Shown here: in pieces, positions 18,275 to 27,534 of the stretch
How the letters are laid out: each line of letters starts with the position of its first letter
Position numbering within the stretch: the stretch's first letter is position 1
From: Pseudonocardia bannensis
GTDB taxonomy: Bacteria > Actinomycetota > Actinomycetes > Mycobacteriales > Pseudonocardiaceae
Assembly (NCBI RefSeq): GCF_012911875.1
Contig: NZ_JAAXKZ010000004.1
Span: 1 to 64,000, forward strand
Direction: 5' to 3'
DNA length: 64,000 nt
Made by a program: the position numbers and the translations under genes
Notes under the pieces: generated by a model
What the model saw: only the letters and a program-made list of their open reading frames with translations
The model's database searches: none
What the model was told of the DNA's origin: nothing

Positions 18275-19972
18275 ATGACCTTCCCCTCCGACCTGCAGAT
18301 CGCCCGTTCCGCGGCCCTGAAGCCGCTGACCGACATCGCCGCCGAGATGGACATCGGCCCGCACCTGCTCGAGCCGTACGGCGAGCACGTCGCGAAGATC
18401 AAGCTGAAGGCGATCGACGAACTGGCCGACCGGCCGGCCGCGCGGTACGTGGTGGTCTCCGCGATCACTCCCACACCACTCGGCGAGGGCAAGACCACCA
18501 CCACCGTCGGGCTCGGGCAGGCCATGCGGCGCATCGGCCGCCGCGCCACGGTCGCCATCCGCCAGCCGTCGATGGGGCCGACCTTCGGGATCAAGGGCGG
18601 CGCCGCCGGCGGCGGCTACTCCCAGGTCGTCCCGATGGAGACGCTGAACCTGCACCTGACCGGCGACTTCCACGCCGTCACCGCCGCCCACAACCTGCTC
18701 TCCGCGATCCTGGACAACCACCTGTTCCAGGGCAACGAGGCCGGCCTCGACCAGCACGCCATCACCTGGCGCCGCGTCCTCGACGTCAACGACCGGGTAC
18801 TGCGCAACGTCATCGTCGGACTCGGCACCCACACCGACGGCATCCCCCGCCAGACCGGATTCGACATCACCGCGGCGTCCGAGGTGATGGCCATCCTCGC
18901 CCTGGCCCGCTCGCTGTCCGAGATGCGCCGACGACTCGGCCGCATCGTGATCGGTTACACCGACGACCGCAGACCGGTCACCGCCGAGGACATCGGCGGC
19001 GCCGGCGCCATGGCCGCCCTCCTCCGCGACGCCCTCAAGCCCAACCTGCTCCAGACGTGCGAGAACACCCCGGTCCTCGTGCACGCCGGCCCGTTCGGCA
19101 ACATCGCCCACGGCAACTCCTCCGTGGTGGCCGACCTGATCGCCATCCACGCCGGCGACTACCTGGTCACCGAGGCCGGATTCGGCGCCGACATGGGCGC
19201 CGAACGCTTCTTCAACATCAAGTGCCGCGCGTCCGGCCTCACCCCGGACGCCGCTGTCGTCGTCGCCACCGTCCGCGCGCTCAAGGCGCACTCGGGCCGG
19301 CACCACATCGTGGCCGGCAAGCCCCTGCCCGAGGCGCTGTTCGCCGAGAACCCCGACCAGGTGCACGCCGGCGGGGCCAACCTGCGCAAGCAGATCGAGA
19401 ACATCGGGCTGCACGGGGTGACCCCGGTGGTCGCGATCAACGCCTTCCCTGGTGACCACCCGTCCGAACATGCCGCCATCGCCGAGATCGCCGGATCGAT
19501 GGGCGCCCGCGCCGCGGTGTGCACCCACTTCGCCGACGGTGGCGCCGGCGCCACCGAGCTGGCCGAGGCCGTCGCCGAGGCGGCACAGGAGCCGTCGGCC
19601 TTCCGGTACCTCTACCCCGACGACGCCCCTCTCCGGGACAAGATCGAGACGGTGGCCCGGCAGGTATACGGCGCCGACGGCGTCGACTACGACCTCGCCG
19701 CCGCCCGCCAGCTCGACGCCTACGAGCGCAACGGCTTCGGCCGGTTACCGGTGTGCATCGCCAAGACCCACCTGTCGATCTCGTCGGACCCCACGCTGAA
19801 AGGCGCCCCCACCGGCTGGCGGCTCCCGGTCCGCGAGGTCCGGGCCTCGGTCGGCGCCGGGTTCGTCTACCCCATCTGCGGCGACATGCGCACCATGCCC
19901 GGACTCGGCACCCGGCCCGCCGCGCACCGGATCGACATCGACGCCGAGGGCAACATCGTCAACCTGTCGTAG
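18275..19972 (+). CDS. fhs: Formate-tetrahydrofolate ligase
   Basis: A 565-residue Fhs. The P-loop-like TPLGEGKTTTTVGLGQAM (about 67-84) and the conserved segments GIKGGAAGGGYSQV, HLTGDFHAV, TEAGFGADMGAE and CTHFADGG are all present. It interconverts formate + THF + ATP with 10-formyl-THF + ADP. Run towards formate it conserves ATP from C1 units released by the betaine pathway; run forward it supplies formyl-THF. ATG 18275 follows GGGAG at about the right distance. No folD homologue is seen in the window, so the methylene-to-formyl steps must be encoded elsewhere. Confidence 0.95.
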   Translation: MTFPSDLQIARSAALKPLTDIAAEMDIGPHLLEPYGEHVAKIKLKAIDELADRPAARYVVVSAITPTPLGEGKTTTTVGLGQAMRRIGRRATVAIRQPSMGPTFGIKGGAAGGGYSQVVPMETLNLHLTGDFHAVTAAHNLLSAILDNHLFQGNEAGLDQHAITWRRVLDVNDRVLRNVIVGLGTHTDGIPRQTGFDITAASEVMAILALARSLSEMRRRLGRIVIGYTDDRRPVTAEDIGGAGAMAALLRDALKPNLLQTCENTPVLVHAGPFGNIAHGNSSVVADLIAIHAGDYLVTEAGFGADMGAERFFNIKCRASGLTPDAAVVVATVRALKAHSGRHHIVAGKPLPEALFAENPDQVHAGGANLRKQIENIGLHGVTPVVAINAFPGDHPSEHAAIAEIAGSMGARAAVCTHFADGGAGATELAEAVAEAAQEPSAFRYLYPDDAPLRDKIETVARQVYGADGVDYDLAAARQLDAYERNGFGRLPVCIAKTHLSISSDPTLKGAPTGWRLPVREVRASVGAGFVYPICGDMRTMPGLGTRPAAHRIDIDAEGNIVNLS

Positions 19973-20022
19973 CCGGCGCAGAGCGCGCGATGAGCTACGA
20001 GAGGCGCAGATCTGCTGCGTTG

Positions 20023-20658
20023 TCAGCGCCCGAGCGTCACGCCGACGAGTCCGGCCCTGGCGTCGGCGGCTTGGACCGTGATCCTTCCGCGGTGCGAGAC
20101 CTCTACCTGGTAGAAGGATGATCCGCCAGGCACGTTCAGCACGGTGATGGGGAAGGTGCAGCCGCCCTCGGCCGCGGAGCCCCGACCGAGATGGCCGGTG
20201 CCGACGACAGTCCCGGATGCGTCGTAGACGGTCACGGAGGTACCCAGGGTGATATCGCTGTAGCCTCCGCTGCCCTCGCACCCCGACACGGGGTCCTGGA
20301 CCACGGTCCCGGTGAGCTCAAAGGTCCCACGCAACGCGAACGAAGGAGGGCGCGTCGGAGTCGGGGCGACCGGGGCCGCGGCAGGGGTAGGGCGTGCCAC
20401 CGAGCCGGCGTCGGCGCCGGCTGAGCCGGCGATGGTCCAGGCAGCACCGACGATGCCTGCTCCGGCAGCCAAGCCGGCGAGGAAGATCCAGATCGGCCGC
20501 CAGGCCGCGCCGGCACGAGGCCCGCCACCGACAGAGGTGGGCGGACCAGGTGTGGCCGCAAAGGGCGGTCCGACGGGCTGACGCTGGGTCGGCACGACAG
20601 GAGGGCCGGCAGGCGGGGAACCGGCTCCACTCATCCAAGGGTGATTCGGACTGGTCAC
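20023..20658 (-). CDS. Proline-rich single-pass membrane protein, function unknown
   Basis: About 211 residues from GTG 20658 (ATG 20634 possible). A Pro/Gly-rich cytoplasmic head of about 50 residues precedes one hydrophobic helix (IWIFLAGLAAGAGIVGAAW), an Ala/Pro/Thr linker and a compact extracytoplasmic domain with two cysteines (GCEGSGG and GGCTFPI) that probably form a disulfide. The architecture is common in actinobacterial surface proteins. No catalytic motif; monocistronic. Confidence 0.7.
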   Translation of the reverse strand: MTSPNHPWMSGAGSPPAGPPVVPTQRQPVGPPFAATPGPPTSVGGGPRAGAAWRPIWIFLAGLAAGAGIVGAAWTIAGSAGADAGSVARPTPAAAPVAPTPTRPPSFALRGTFELTGTVVQDPVSGCEGSGGYSDITLGTSVTVYDASGTVVGTGHLGRGSAAEGGCTFPITVLNVPGGSSFYQVEVSHRGRITVQAADARAGLVGVTLGR

Positions 20659-20826
20659 GATGTGCGCTCCGGCGTCGGTCCTCAACCGGAGTCCACCATG
20701 TGGCACCGGACGTTACAGCGTTCGCACCAAGCTGTCGCGCTACGTCGACGGCCCGTTACAGCAGCAAGGTCTTGTCTGCGGCGGGCGCGCCCGGCGCGAT
20801 CGACGCTGGCAGTCCACGCGGATCGA

Positions 20827-21711
20827 TCAGGGCTGCAGTTCGTCGAGCACGAGGGGAGCCTCGTCCAGGATCTCCCGAGCCAGGAATCCCAGCTGCGTGA
20901 TCCGGGCTCCCAGCCGCTCCCCCGCCGTCGTGTGCACGTGGGCGCCCCAGCACGCCGCCTGCGCCGGTGAAGCGCCACGAGCCAGCAGCCCGGCCACCAG
21001 ACCGGACAGCACGTCGCCGCTGCCCGACGTGCCGAGTCCGATGTGCCCGCTCTCGTCGACCCAGAGCCGGCCGTCGGGGTCCGCGATGTGGCCGAAGAGG
21101 GACACCACAGCGTCGTACTTCGCGGCGGCCGAGCGCGCCGCCTCCGCGAGGTCGTCGAGCTCGTGGCGGTCACGTTCGAGCAGCGCGGCCGCCTCCGCGA
21201 CATTGGGGGTGAGGACGACGCGGCCGGCGACCGGGGCCACGGTCTCCGGCCGCAGGCCGCGCAGGGCGTAGGCGTCGAGGACGACCATCGCCTCCTGGCC
21301 CACCTTCTCGACCAACCGCGCGACCAGGCGCTGGGTCTCCTCGACGCCGAACAGACCGGGACCGATCAGGACGGCCTGCGCCGAACCGAGCAGGTCGGAG
21401 AGGAAGTCCACGGCCGTATCGGAGACGGAGCCCTTGTCCGTCTCGGGTACCGACAGGGCCAGGGCCTCCGGGACGTTGATCCCCACCGCGGTCGCCACCG
21501 ATTCCGGCCCGGCCAACTGCAGGACGCCCGCCCCGACCCGCAGCGCACCGACGCCGGCGAGCAGGAGCGCGCCCGGCGTCCCGCGGCTGCCCCCGACGAC
21601 CAGGACGGTTCCACGCGCGCTCTTGTCACCCCGCTCGGGCTCGGGCAGCGGCCAGCCGCGCAGGAAAGCCGGTGTGACGACCCGGCGATCAGGCGGGATC
21701 GGAGTGGACAT
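20827..21711 (-). CDS. nnrD: ADP-dependent NAD(P)H-hydrate dehydratase
   Basis: A 294-residue ribokinase-fold repair enzyme that dehydrates the S epimer of NAD(P)HX using ADP. Signatures: GTVLVVGGSRGTPGALLLA, VLIGPGL, VVLTPNVAEAAAL and the catalytic/nucleotide loop GTSGSGDVLSGLVAGLL. It lacks the N-terminal epimerase half found in fused YjeF proteins. Start ATG 21711 overlaps the upstream phosphatase gene by 23 bases. Confidence 0.9.
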   Translation of the reverse strand: MSTPIPPDRRVVTPAFLRGWPLPEPERGDKSARGTVLVVGGSRGTPGALLLAGVGALRVGAGVLQLAGPESVATAVGINVPEALALSVPETDKGSVSDTAVDFLSDLLGSAQAVLIGPGLFGVEETQRLVARLVEKVGQEAMVVLDAYALRGLRPETVAPVAGRVVLTPNVAEAAALLERDRHELDDLAEAARSAAAKYDAVVSLFGHIADPDGRLWVDESGHIGLGTSGSGDVLSGLVAGLLARGASPAQAACWGAHVHTTAGERLGARITQLGFLAREILDEAPLVLDELQP

Positions 21712-22429
21712 CGGGCTCCGTCGTGGGTGAGGCACCGTGCTCGTCGAGCATCTCGGTGGCGTTGAACACGACGAGCCGCAGGCCGTCAGCGGCGTCGCGC
21801 TCGAAGATGGTCACGGAGCAGTTGGCCAGGGTGGTCGAGCGCGCGATCGTCATCAGCTCGGCCTCGGAAAGCCCCTCGACGATGTACCGGGTGAGCAGGA
21901 TCGGCGCCTCGTGGGTGAACCACACGACCCGATCCCCGGTGAGGTCGAGACTCGCGTCGCCGAGCACCGAGCGCAACCGCAGCGCGACGTCGGCCCAGGA
22001 CTCGCCTCCGGGCGGCCGGTAGTAGAACTTCCCCAGTCGGCGACGCCGGGCCGACTCGTCCGGATGCCGGGCCTCGATGCCGGCTTTCGTGTGCAGATCG
22101 AGCACGCCCAGCTCACGGTCGCGCAACCGTTCGTCCACGTACAGCGGCACCGCCCCCAGCGCAGCCGTCGCCTCGCGCGCGGTGTCCAGGGCCCGGCGGT
22201 ACGGCGAGGACATGGCGGCGGTGGCCCGCTGGTCCGCGGGCAGGCCGGCCAGCCACTTCGCCAACGCGCTCGCCTGCCGTCGTCCCAGATCGGAGAGCGG
22301 CACGTCCGCATCCCGCTCGGCCAGGTCGAGCAGCTCGGCACCACCGCTCTCGGCCACCTCGCGAGCGACGTTGCCGGTGCTCTCGGCATGTCGCACGAGC
22401 CACAGAGCGGCGGGGCCATTCCGGCGCAT
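21689..22429 (-). CDS. Histidine phosphatase family protein
   Basis: A 246-residue phosphoglycerate mutase-like phosphatase with catalytic RHAES (residues 13-17), PLSDLGRRQA, SSPYRRALDTA and the second catalytic His in WFTHEAP. The C-terminal third is less conserved, so the substrate is not clear. It overlaps nnrD, suggesting a shared transcript, though a functional link to NAD(P)HX repair is not evident. Confidence 0.85.
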   Translation of the reverse strand: MRRNGPAALWLVRHAESTGNVAREVAESGGAELLDLAERDADVPLSDLGRRQASALAKWLAGLPADQRATAAMSSPYRRALDTAREATAALGAVPLYVDERLRDRELGVLDLHTKAGIEARHPDESARRRRLGKFYYRPPGGESWADVALRLRSVLGDASLDLTGDRVVWFTHEAPILLTRYIVEGLSEAELMTIARSTTLANCSVTIFERDAADGLRLVVFNATEMLDEHGASPTTEPDVHSDPA

Positions 22430-22485
22430 GTCCAGGAGCTACCCGCGGGCAGGGCCTGGAAACCGGGCGCGACAGAGCTCCGTGG

Positions 22486-22962
22486 GTGCCGACAGGGCCC
22501 GTTCAGGGCCGTCGCCGGCCGAGCGTGAACCGCCCCCTCCGGTCCGCCGACCCGTCGAGGGCATCTACCAGGCGACCGCCCGCGTACCGGCTGTCGCCCC
22601 GCCTCGTCGGACGGATCGGCCTGCGCAGGAAGCAGGACGAGCTGAGCCTCGGCTACCTGGTCGACCTCGTCGAGGAGGTGCAGGTGGACATCGCCGCGCT
22701 CGACCGCACCGCGCCCGAACTGCCGTCGCTCGGCGTCGAGGAGGAGAGCCCGGAGTCGACCATCGTGTCGTTGTCCCGCTCCCCCTTCGACCGGGAGGAG
22801 GCGATGACCGGCACGAGCATCCGGGGCGTGCTGCACACGTTCTGATCGCCGGCGATCGCCAACCTGGCCGATCACCTCGAGGGCCGCCCACTCACGCCCC
22901 TGTGCGGTTGCACCTCCCGGCAGATGCGGGAGCAGGTCCTCATCGACACCCCGCCTGATTGA
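22486..22962 (+). pseudogene. Unrecognised coding sequence with an in-frame stop
   Basis: The frame from 22486 encodes an acidic, protein-like segment (LSLGYLVDLVEEVQVDIAAL, then EESPESTIVSLSRSPF) and hits TGA at 22843-22845. The same frame continues after it with protein-like sequence (LADHLEGRPLTPLCGC, REQVLID) to TGA at 22960. I do not recognise the family. A nonsense mutation in an old gene is the simplest reading. Confidence 0.3.
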
Positions 22963-23085
22963 GCGCCTGGCGCCCGGTGTGGCTCGATATCGGCGCGCCG
23001 GGCATACCGGAGGGGATCCTCGCCGAGTGACGGCAGCGGTCGGGTGAGCGCCGGACCGGCCGTCCCGGGTGGATCCGTCGAGTAC

Positions 23086-23331
23086 TCAGACCTCCTCGAG
23101 CGCCTCGCCCACGCCCTGGGCGAGGCGCCAGTGCTGCTGGTCGGCCAGCACATGCCCCGCAGCCACGGTCAGCGCGATCGGCCATTCCACGATCTCGAAC
23201 ACGGCGAGCAGCCCGAGCCCGGCGTAGAAGGCCAGCTTCTCGCGCGGCGGGAGGACCACCGAGCCCAGGACGGGCATCTCGACGACCGTCCCGACCTGCT
23301 TCTGGATCCTGTCGGTTCTCGACTCCACCAT
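23086..23331 (-). CDS. Small membrane protein, function unknown
   Basis: 81 residues with a polar N-terminus, the block LPPREKLAFYAGLGLLAVFE leading into one hydrophobic helix, then a short amphipathic tail ending in acidic residues (GEALEEV). Similar tiny proteins occur widely in actinobacteria without assigned function. Start at 23331. Confidence 0.6.
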   Translation of the reverse strand: MVESRTDRIQKQVGTVVEMPVLGSVVLPPREKLAFYAGLGLLAVFEIVEWPIALTVAAGHVLADQQHWRLAQGVGEALEEV

Positions 23332-23475
23332 GAGCGCCGCCTCCAGCGGGCCATGATGCCCGCGGGTCGCGGCTCCTGGCTACCCACGTCGCGGGCGGCC
23401 GCCTGCCGAATAGACCGCTCCGACGCGGGTAGCCGCCTGGGTCCCCCATCCCCTGGACCCCCTGAGGAGGAGCGC

Positions 23476-23970
23476 GTGGCACTCAGCAACCCCGCGGACC
23501 TGTTCCTGTACGAGCTGTCCGCCTGCTACGACGCCGAGAACAAGGACACCCGGATGAAGGGTCAGATCGCGGGCCAGATCCGCGAGGGCACCCTGGCGCA
23601 GGAGCTGCGCAACGAGCAGACGAAGGGCCAGCAGAAGATCAAGAACCTGGACGCGTGCTTCCAGGCGCTGGGAGCCTCGCGGCAGGACGTGCCGTGCCTG
23701 GCCGTCGACGGCATGCAGTCGGAGTTCCAGCAGTTCATGGAGCAGCAGCCGGCGCCGGAGGTGTTCGAGATGTACACCGTCGGCGCCGCGTTGAAGCTCG
23801 CGGCGTTCCAGAGCGCGTCCTACAAGGGCCTGGTCGACAAGGCCATGCTCATGGGACAGACGCAGTGTGCACAGCTCCTGCAGACCAACCTGGTCCAGGT
23901 GGACGAGTCGGCGGGCCATTTCGAGCGGCTCGGCCACGAGGTCAGCCAGCAGACGCTCGTCGCACACTGA
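23476..23970 (+). CDS. DUF892 (YciE/YciF-type) ferritin-like protein
   Basis: 164 residues, GTG start at 23476 behind a very strong site (GAGGAGG at 23464-23470). The sequence is almost entirely helical with alternating acidic and His residues typical of the ferritin-like four-helix family (NPADLFLYELSACYDAENK at the start, QTKGQQKIKNLDACFQALG in the middle). Family members are stress-induced and bind di-iron sites, but their role is not settled. It stands alone. Confidence 0.75.
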   Translation: MALSNPADLFLYELSACYDAENKDTRMKGQIAGQIREGTLAQELRNEQTKGQQKIKNLDACFQALGASRQDVPCLAVDGMQSEFQQFMEQQPAPEVFEMYTVGAALKLAAFQSASYKGLVDKAMLMGQTQCAQLLQTNLVQVDESAGHFERLGHEVSQQTLVAH

Positions 23971-24380
23971 CCGGTCGGCCACAGCGGCCTCGCCGGTGTC
24001 GGCACCTCTTCGGCGCCAGCACCGGCGAGTCCGTCTCAGCTCGATGTCGTGCGGACCGGCCGGGCGGCCTGTGGGCCGCGGATGGTACGGCGCCACACCT
24101 TCGCCCGGGAAGACCGCGAACGGCTCAACCGACCGTCCCGTGCGCGGCAGCCGCGATCGCAGGTTACGCCGTGCAGACGTGCCGGCCGCCGTTCGCAGAT
24201 GCCCCACTCTCGGCCGCTTCCGGCGGACCGGGATGAGGGCCATCGTGGTCTCGTGCGTGACCGAAGGGCCCCATACACAGCCGATCAGCGCAGCTCAGCC
24301 TGCTACCGGCGGCACCGGACCCGACGGCGATGCAACGGTCCGGCCATGGGCTCGGAGCAACTGGCCGAAGGAGGCCCACG
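23971..24380. other. Intergenic stretch, nothing recognised
   Basis: No supported gene on either strand. It presumably carries the terminator of the DUF892 gene and the promoter of the hydrolase, but I find no clear hairpin or consensus boxes. Confidence 0.4.
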
Positions 24381-25277
24381 ATGCAGGAGTTCGAGAGGGG
24401 CACGGTCCGGGCGAACCACCTGACGTTCGAGTACCTGGCGATGGGGGACGGTCCGCTCGCGCTGTGCGTCCACGGCTTCCCCGACTCGCCGTACACCTAC
24501 CGTTACCTGCTCCCCGCGCTCGCCGACGCCGGGTTCCGGGCCGTGGCGCCGTTCAACCGCGGGTTCGCACCCACCCAACTCCCGGACGACCGCCACCACG
24601 TGCACACCAGCACGATGGTCACCGATCAGATCGCGTTGCACGAGGCACTCGGCGGCGATGCGGACGCGATCCTCATCGCGCACGACTGGGGCGCGGTCGG
24701 GGCGTGGGGAGCGGCCGGCAAAGAGCCGGACCGCTGGCGGCGCTGCGTCATCGTCAACATCCCGCCCTTCGCGATCTTCGGCGAGAACATCGTCAAGTAC
24801 GACCAGATCAAGCGATCCTTCTACTTCTGGTACTTCCAGATGCAGCGGGTGTGCGAGGACGTGATCGCGACCGACGACTTCGCGTTCATCGACAACATCT
24901 GGTCGGACTGGTCCCCGGGCTACGACGCCACCGAGGACCTGCCGAAGGTCAAAGACTGTATACGCGAACCAGCGCACTTCCAGGCCGCGCTCGGCTACTA
25001 CTGGGGCCAGTTCGATCCCACCCGGTTCGGCTCACCGGAGTGGGTGGCGGAGCAGGCGGCGGCATGGGGCTACGACATCACCCAGCCGACGCTCTACCTG
25101 CACGGCACCCAGGACGGTTGCCACGGCATGGACCAGGAGCAGGTGGACCGGGTGCCGCGGCACTGCGGCCCGCGGTCACAGTCCGAGCTGATCGAGGGCG
25201 TCGGCCATTTCATGCTCGTGGAACGCCCGACGGAGATCAACAAGCGGATCCTGGGGTTCTTGGACGCCGGAGGTTAG
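24381..25277 (+). CDS. Alpha/beta hydrolase, epoxide hydrolase-like
   Basis: 298 residues, ATG 24381 with AGGAGG upstream. Oxyanion-hole motif VHGFPDSPYTYRYLLP, nucleophile elbow AHDWGAVGAWG (Asp nucleophile, as in epoxide hydrolases and haloalkane dehalogenases rather than Ser esterases), acid region YLHGTQDGC and catalytic His in GVGHFMLVERP. The cap domain lies between, rich in Phe/Tyr/Trp. Substrate unknown. Confidence 0.82.
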   Translation: MQEFERGTVRANHLTFEYLAMGDGPLALCVHGFPDSPYTYRYLLPALADAGFRAVAPFNRGFAPTQLPDDRHHVHTSTMVTDQIALHEALGGDADAILIAHDWGAVGAWGAAGKEPDRWRRCVIVNIPPFAIFGENIVKYDQIKRSFYFWYFQMQRVCEDVIATDDFAFIDNIWSDWSPGYDATEDLPKVKDCIREPAHFQAALGYYWGQFDPTRFGSPEWVAEQAAAWGYDITQPTLYLHGTQDGCHGMDQEQVDRVPRHCGPRSQSELIEGVGHFMLVERPTEINKRILGFLDAGG

Positions 25278-25536
25278 GGCCTCTGAAGCACGACGCACGC
25301 TCGCCGATGTGGAAGGGACCGAGCGCGACGCGCGACGGCAGGGCATGCGGCGGTCGGCCACGGACCGGTCTCCGTCGCGCCCATTGCGACCGCGTCCTCG
25401 ATCGACGAACACAGCGAGCCGGCCGGCCGGCACCCGTCGCCCGGCACATCCTGACGGCGAGTGAAAGCGGTCCCCCGGTGGTAACCCGCACACGCCGGTG
25501 GCCCGGCCACCCCACGGGCGAAGGGATGTGGTGCAG

Positions 25537-25836
25537 ATGATGACGGTCGTCACGCAGGTCACGCTCAAGACGGGCTGCGAGCCCGAGTGGGATGCCGCCA
25601 TGCGGGAACGGCTGTCGTCCGCACGGGGGCGGCCCGGCTGGATCGGCGGGCAACTGCTCATCCCGCTCGACGCGCACAACAAGCGGGCAGTGATCGGGAC
25701 CTGGGAGAGCCGGGCCGACTGGGAGGCCTGGCACGAGGACGAGACGTTCGCCGAGACCCGCAAGCGGATGGACGGCCTGCAGGAGGGCCGCAGCGAGATG
25801 GTCTGGTACGAGGTCATCGCCGAGGCGCGAGCCTGA
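25537..25836 (+). CDS. Antibiotic biosynthesis monooxygenase (ABM)-domain protein
   Basis: About 99 residues, a dimeric ferredoxin-fold ABM protein: TVVTQVTLKTGCEPEWDAAM, then GTWESRADWEAWHEDETFAE. Two adjacent ATG codons (25537, 25540) are equally good starts. Members act as cofactor-independent monooxygenases, haem-degrading enzymes or simple dimerisation folds, so the activity cannot be assigned. Confidence 0.75.
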   Translation: MMTVVTQVTLKTGCEPEWDAAMRERLSSARGRPGWIGGQLLIPLDAHNKRAVIGTWESRADWEAWHEDETFAETRKRMDGLQEGRSEMVWYEVIAEARA

Positions 25837-25924
25837 CGAAGTCGGGTCGGCACGGTGTCCGCGCCATCGACGTGCAGCCGTGGGCGGCACCGGCGCCACG
25901 AGGGCGGAAGCCCCCTCCGTTCCA

Positions 25925-27130
25925 TCAGAAGCGGCAGGCGCCGACGCCGACCTCCTGCGTGCGGGCGATCGCGCCCTCGACACCGGGGCGAACCTGTTCA
26001 GCGGTGAGCGCGTAGCCGGTGCCGTTCTCCCCGGGGTCGGCGGCGAAGACGACGCCACCGACGAGGCCGTCGCTGGTGACGAAGGGCCCGCCCGAGTCCC
26101 CGCGTTCCACGGCAGCGGTGAGGACGAGGATCTCGCGTCGCACGCTGCCCTCCCCGTAGATGTCGCGTCCCACCGCCTCCATCCGGCCCTGCACGGTCGC
26201 CGGACGCACCACCATCTGCGACTGTCCGCCGGGGAACCCGAGGGTGGACCCCTCGCTCCCCCGCGTGGCGGGGGTGTCGGTCCAGCCGATCGCGGGCGCG
26301 GAGACGCCCGGAGCCGAGAGGACGGCGATGTCGAGCGCGGGGTCGAAGTGGATCGCGACCGCGGCGTGCTCGCCCGCGGCGTCACGAACGCGCAACTGGT
26401 CGAAGCCCGCGATCACGTGGGCGTTCGTGACGATGAACCCGGGCCGGGTGACGAACCCCGACCCCGCGCCGATCGTGGTGCCGCAGCCGAGCGCTCGGAT
26501 CTGCACCGTGCTCGGCCGGCCGGCAGCGGCCGCTGCCCGCACCGCCTCGTCGGCCGCGGGTGGCGCGGGCTGCGCCGTGATCGCGCGGCCCGGGCCCGCG
26601 AACACCTGCGGAAAGCCCTGTTCGTCGAGGTAGGTGGCGATACGGCCGACGACGTCGGGGGGAGGCGGCAGCGCGTCGTCGAGGGCGCGGACGACCTGCG
26701 AGTTGCGCACCTGCTGCGCGAGGCCGGTGAACGGGCCCTGAGCCAGCGCGCCCGACAGCAACCAGACGACGAGCAGGAAGCCGAGAGCGCCGATCCCCAC
26801 GCCCGCGACCCGGTCGGCCACACCCACCCCGAGGCCGTGCACGGCACGGTGCAGGCGCATGCCGATGCCCACACCGATGCCCTGGCCGACCAGGGCCGCG
26901 ACGAGGAGCACGGCGAGGGTCAGGAACGCGCCCCCCGGACCCGGCCCGTCGACGAACAGACCGGCGATCCGCGGCGCCGCCCACACACCGACGAGCAACC
27001 CGAGCGCGAGACCACCGAACGCGGTGACCTGGGAGACCGCCCCCAGCCGCCACCCCCGCACCGACACGTAGAGGAGCAGCACCAAGAGCACGGCGTCCAG
27101 CACGTTCAGGTCGAGCCCACCGCTCTCCAC
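25925..27130 (-). CDS. marP: MarP-like membrane-anchored serine protease
   Basis: 401 residues with a CvpA/colicin-V-like membrane part (four hydrophobic helices, residues 9-125) and a periplasmic chymotrypsin-fold protease. The triad is visible: His in VTNAHVIAGF, Asp in FDPALDIAVL, Ser in AVERGDSGGPF. Mycobacterial MarP has the same layout and is needed for acid and oxidative stress survival through cell-wall hydrolase processing. GTG start at 27130 with AGGAG upstream. Confidence 0.88.
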   Translation of the reverse strand: MESGGLDLNVLDAVLLVLLLYVSVRGWRLGAVSQVTAFGGLALGLLVGVWAAPRIAGLFVDGPGPGGAFLTLAVLLVAALVGQGIGVGIGMRLHRAVHGLGVGVADRVAGVGIGALGFLLVVWLLSGALAQGPFTGLAQQVRNSQVVRALDDALPPPPDVVGRIATYLDEQGFPQVFAGPGRAITAQPAPPAADEAVRAAAAAGRPSTVQIRALGCGTTIGAGSGFVTRPGFIVTNAHVIAGFDQLRVRDAAGEHAAVAIHFDPALDIAVLSAPGVSAPAIGWTDTPATRGSEGSTLGFPGGQSQMVVRPATVQGRMEAVGRDIYGEGSVRREILVLTAAVERGDSGGPFVTSDGLVGGVVFAADPGENGTGYALTAEQVRPGVEGAIARTQEVGVGACRF

Positions 27131-27534
27131 ACGGCTACCTTTCTCCTTTCCGCCCTGGTCAGGGGATCATGGGCGTGGTCTCCGGCTCCTCGTCCCGGCC
27201 GGGCCGCTCGACCGTCCGGACGAGGGCGTCCGGGACCCGGTGGTCCACTCCGTCGACCCTGGCCGATCTCGTTGAGAGAACTGCGCTGAACTCCCCGGGC
27301 TTCCCGGAGTTGGCCGGCCCCGTGATCCGCGGGACCGTCGTCGCGGCAGCAAGCTGCCGGATTTCGATCGGATACCGAGCGAGTGGCCGGAGCCGCGGGA
27401 AGACAACGAATTCGACTGCGGACGCACCGGCGACCTCCCACACCGGACACCCCGACGCCGAGCCACCTCGAAGCCGGGTTGACCGGATCCGGGAACCGGC
27501 GAATAATGATATTGATCAAATTGGAGGTAATGAC
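27131..27534. other. Intergenic region with AT-rich promoter stretch
   Basis: No convincing gene. A minus-strand frame of about 95 codons (27159-27443) has no family marks. The last 35 bases before 27535 are clearly AT-rich (GATAATGATATTGATC) and end in GGAGG at 27522-27526, giving promoter and ribosome site for the DUF3303 gene. Confidence 0.5.

Noticed and set aside
27159-27443. Minus-strand frame of 95 codons between marP and the DUF3303 gene
   Set aside because: Composition is acceptable but there is no ribosome site or recognisable family; left as intergenic.
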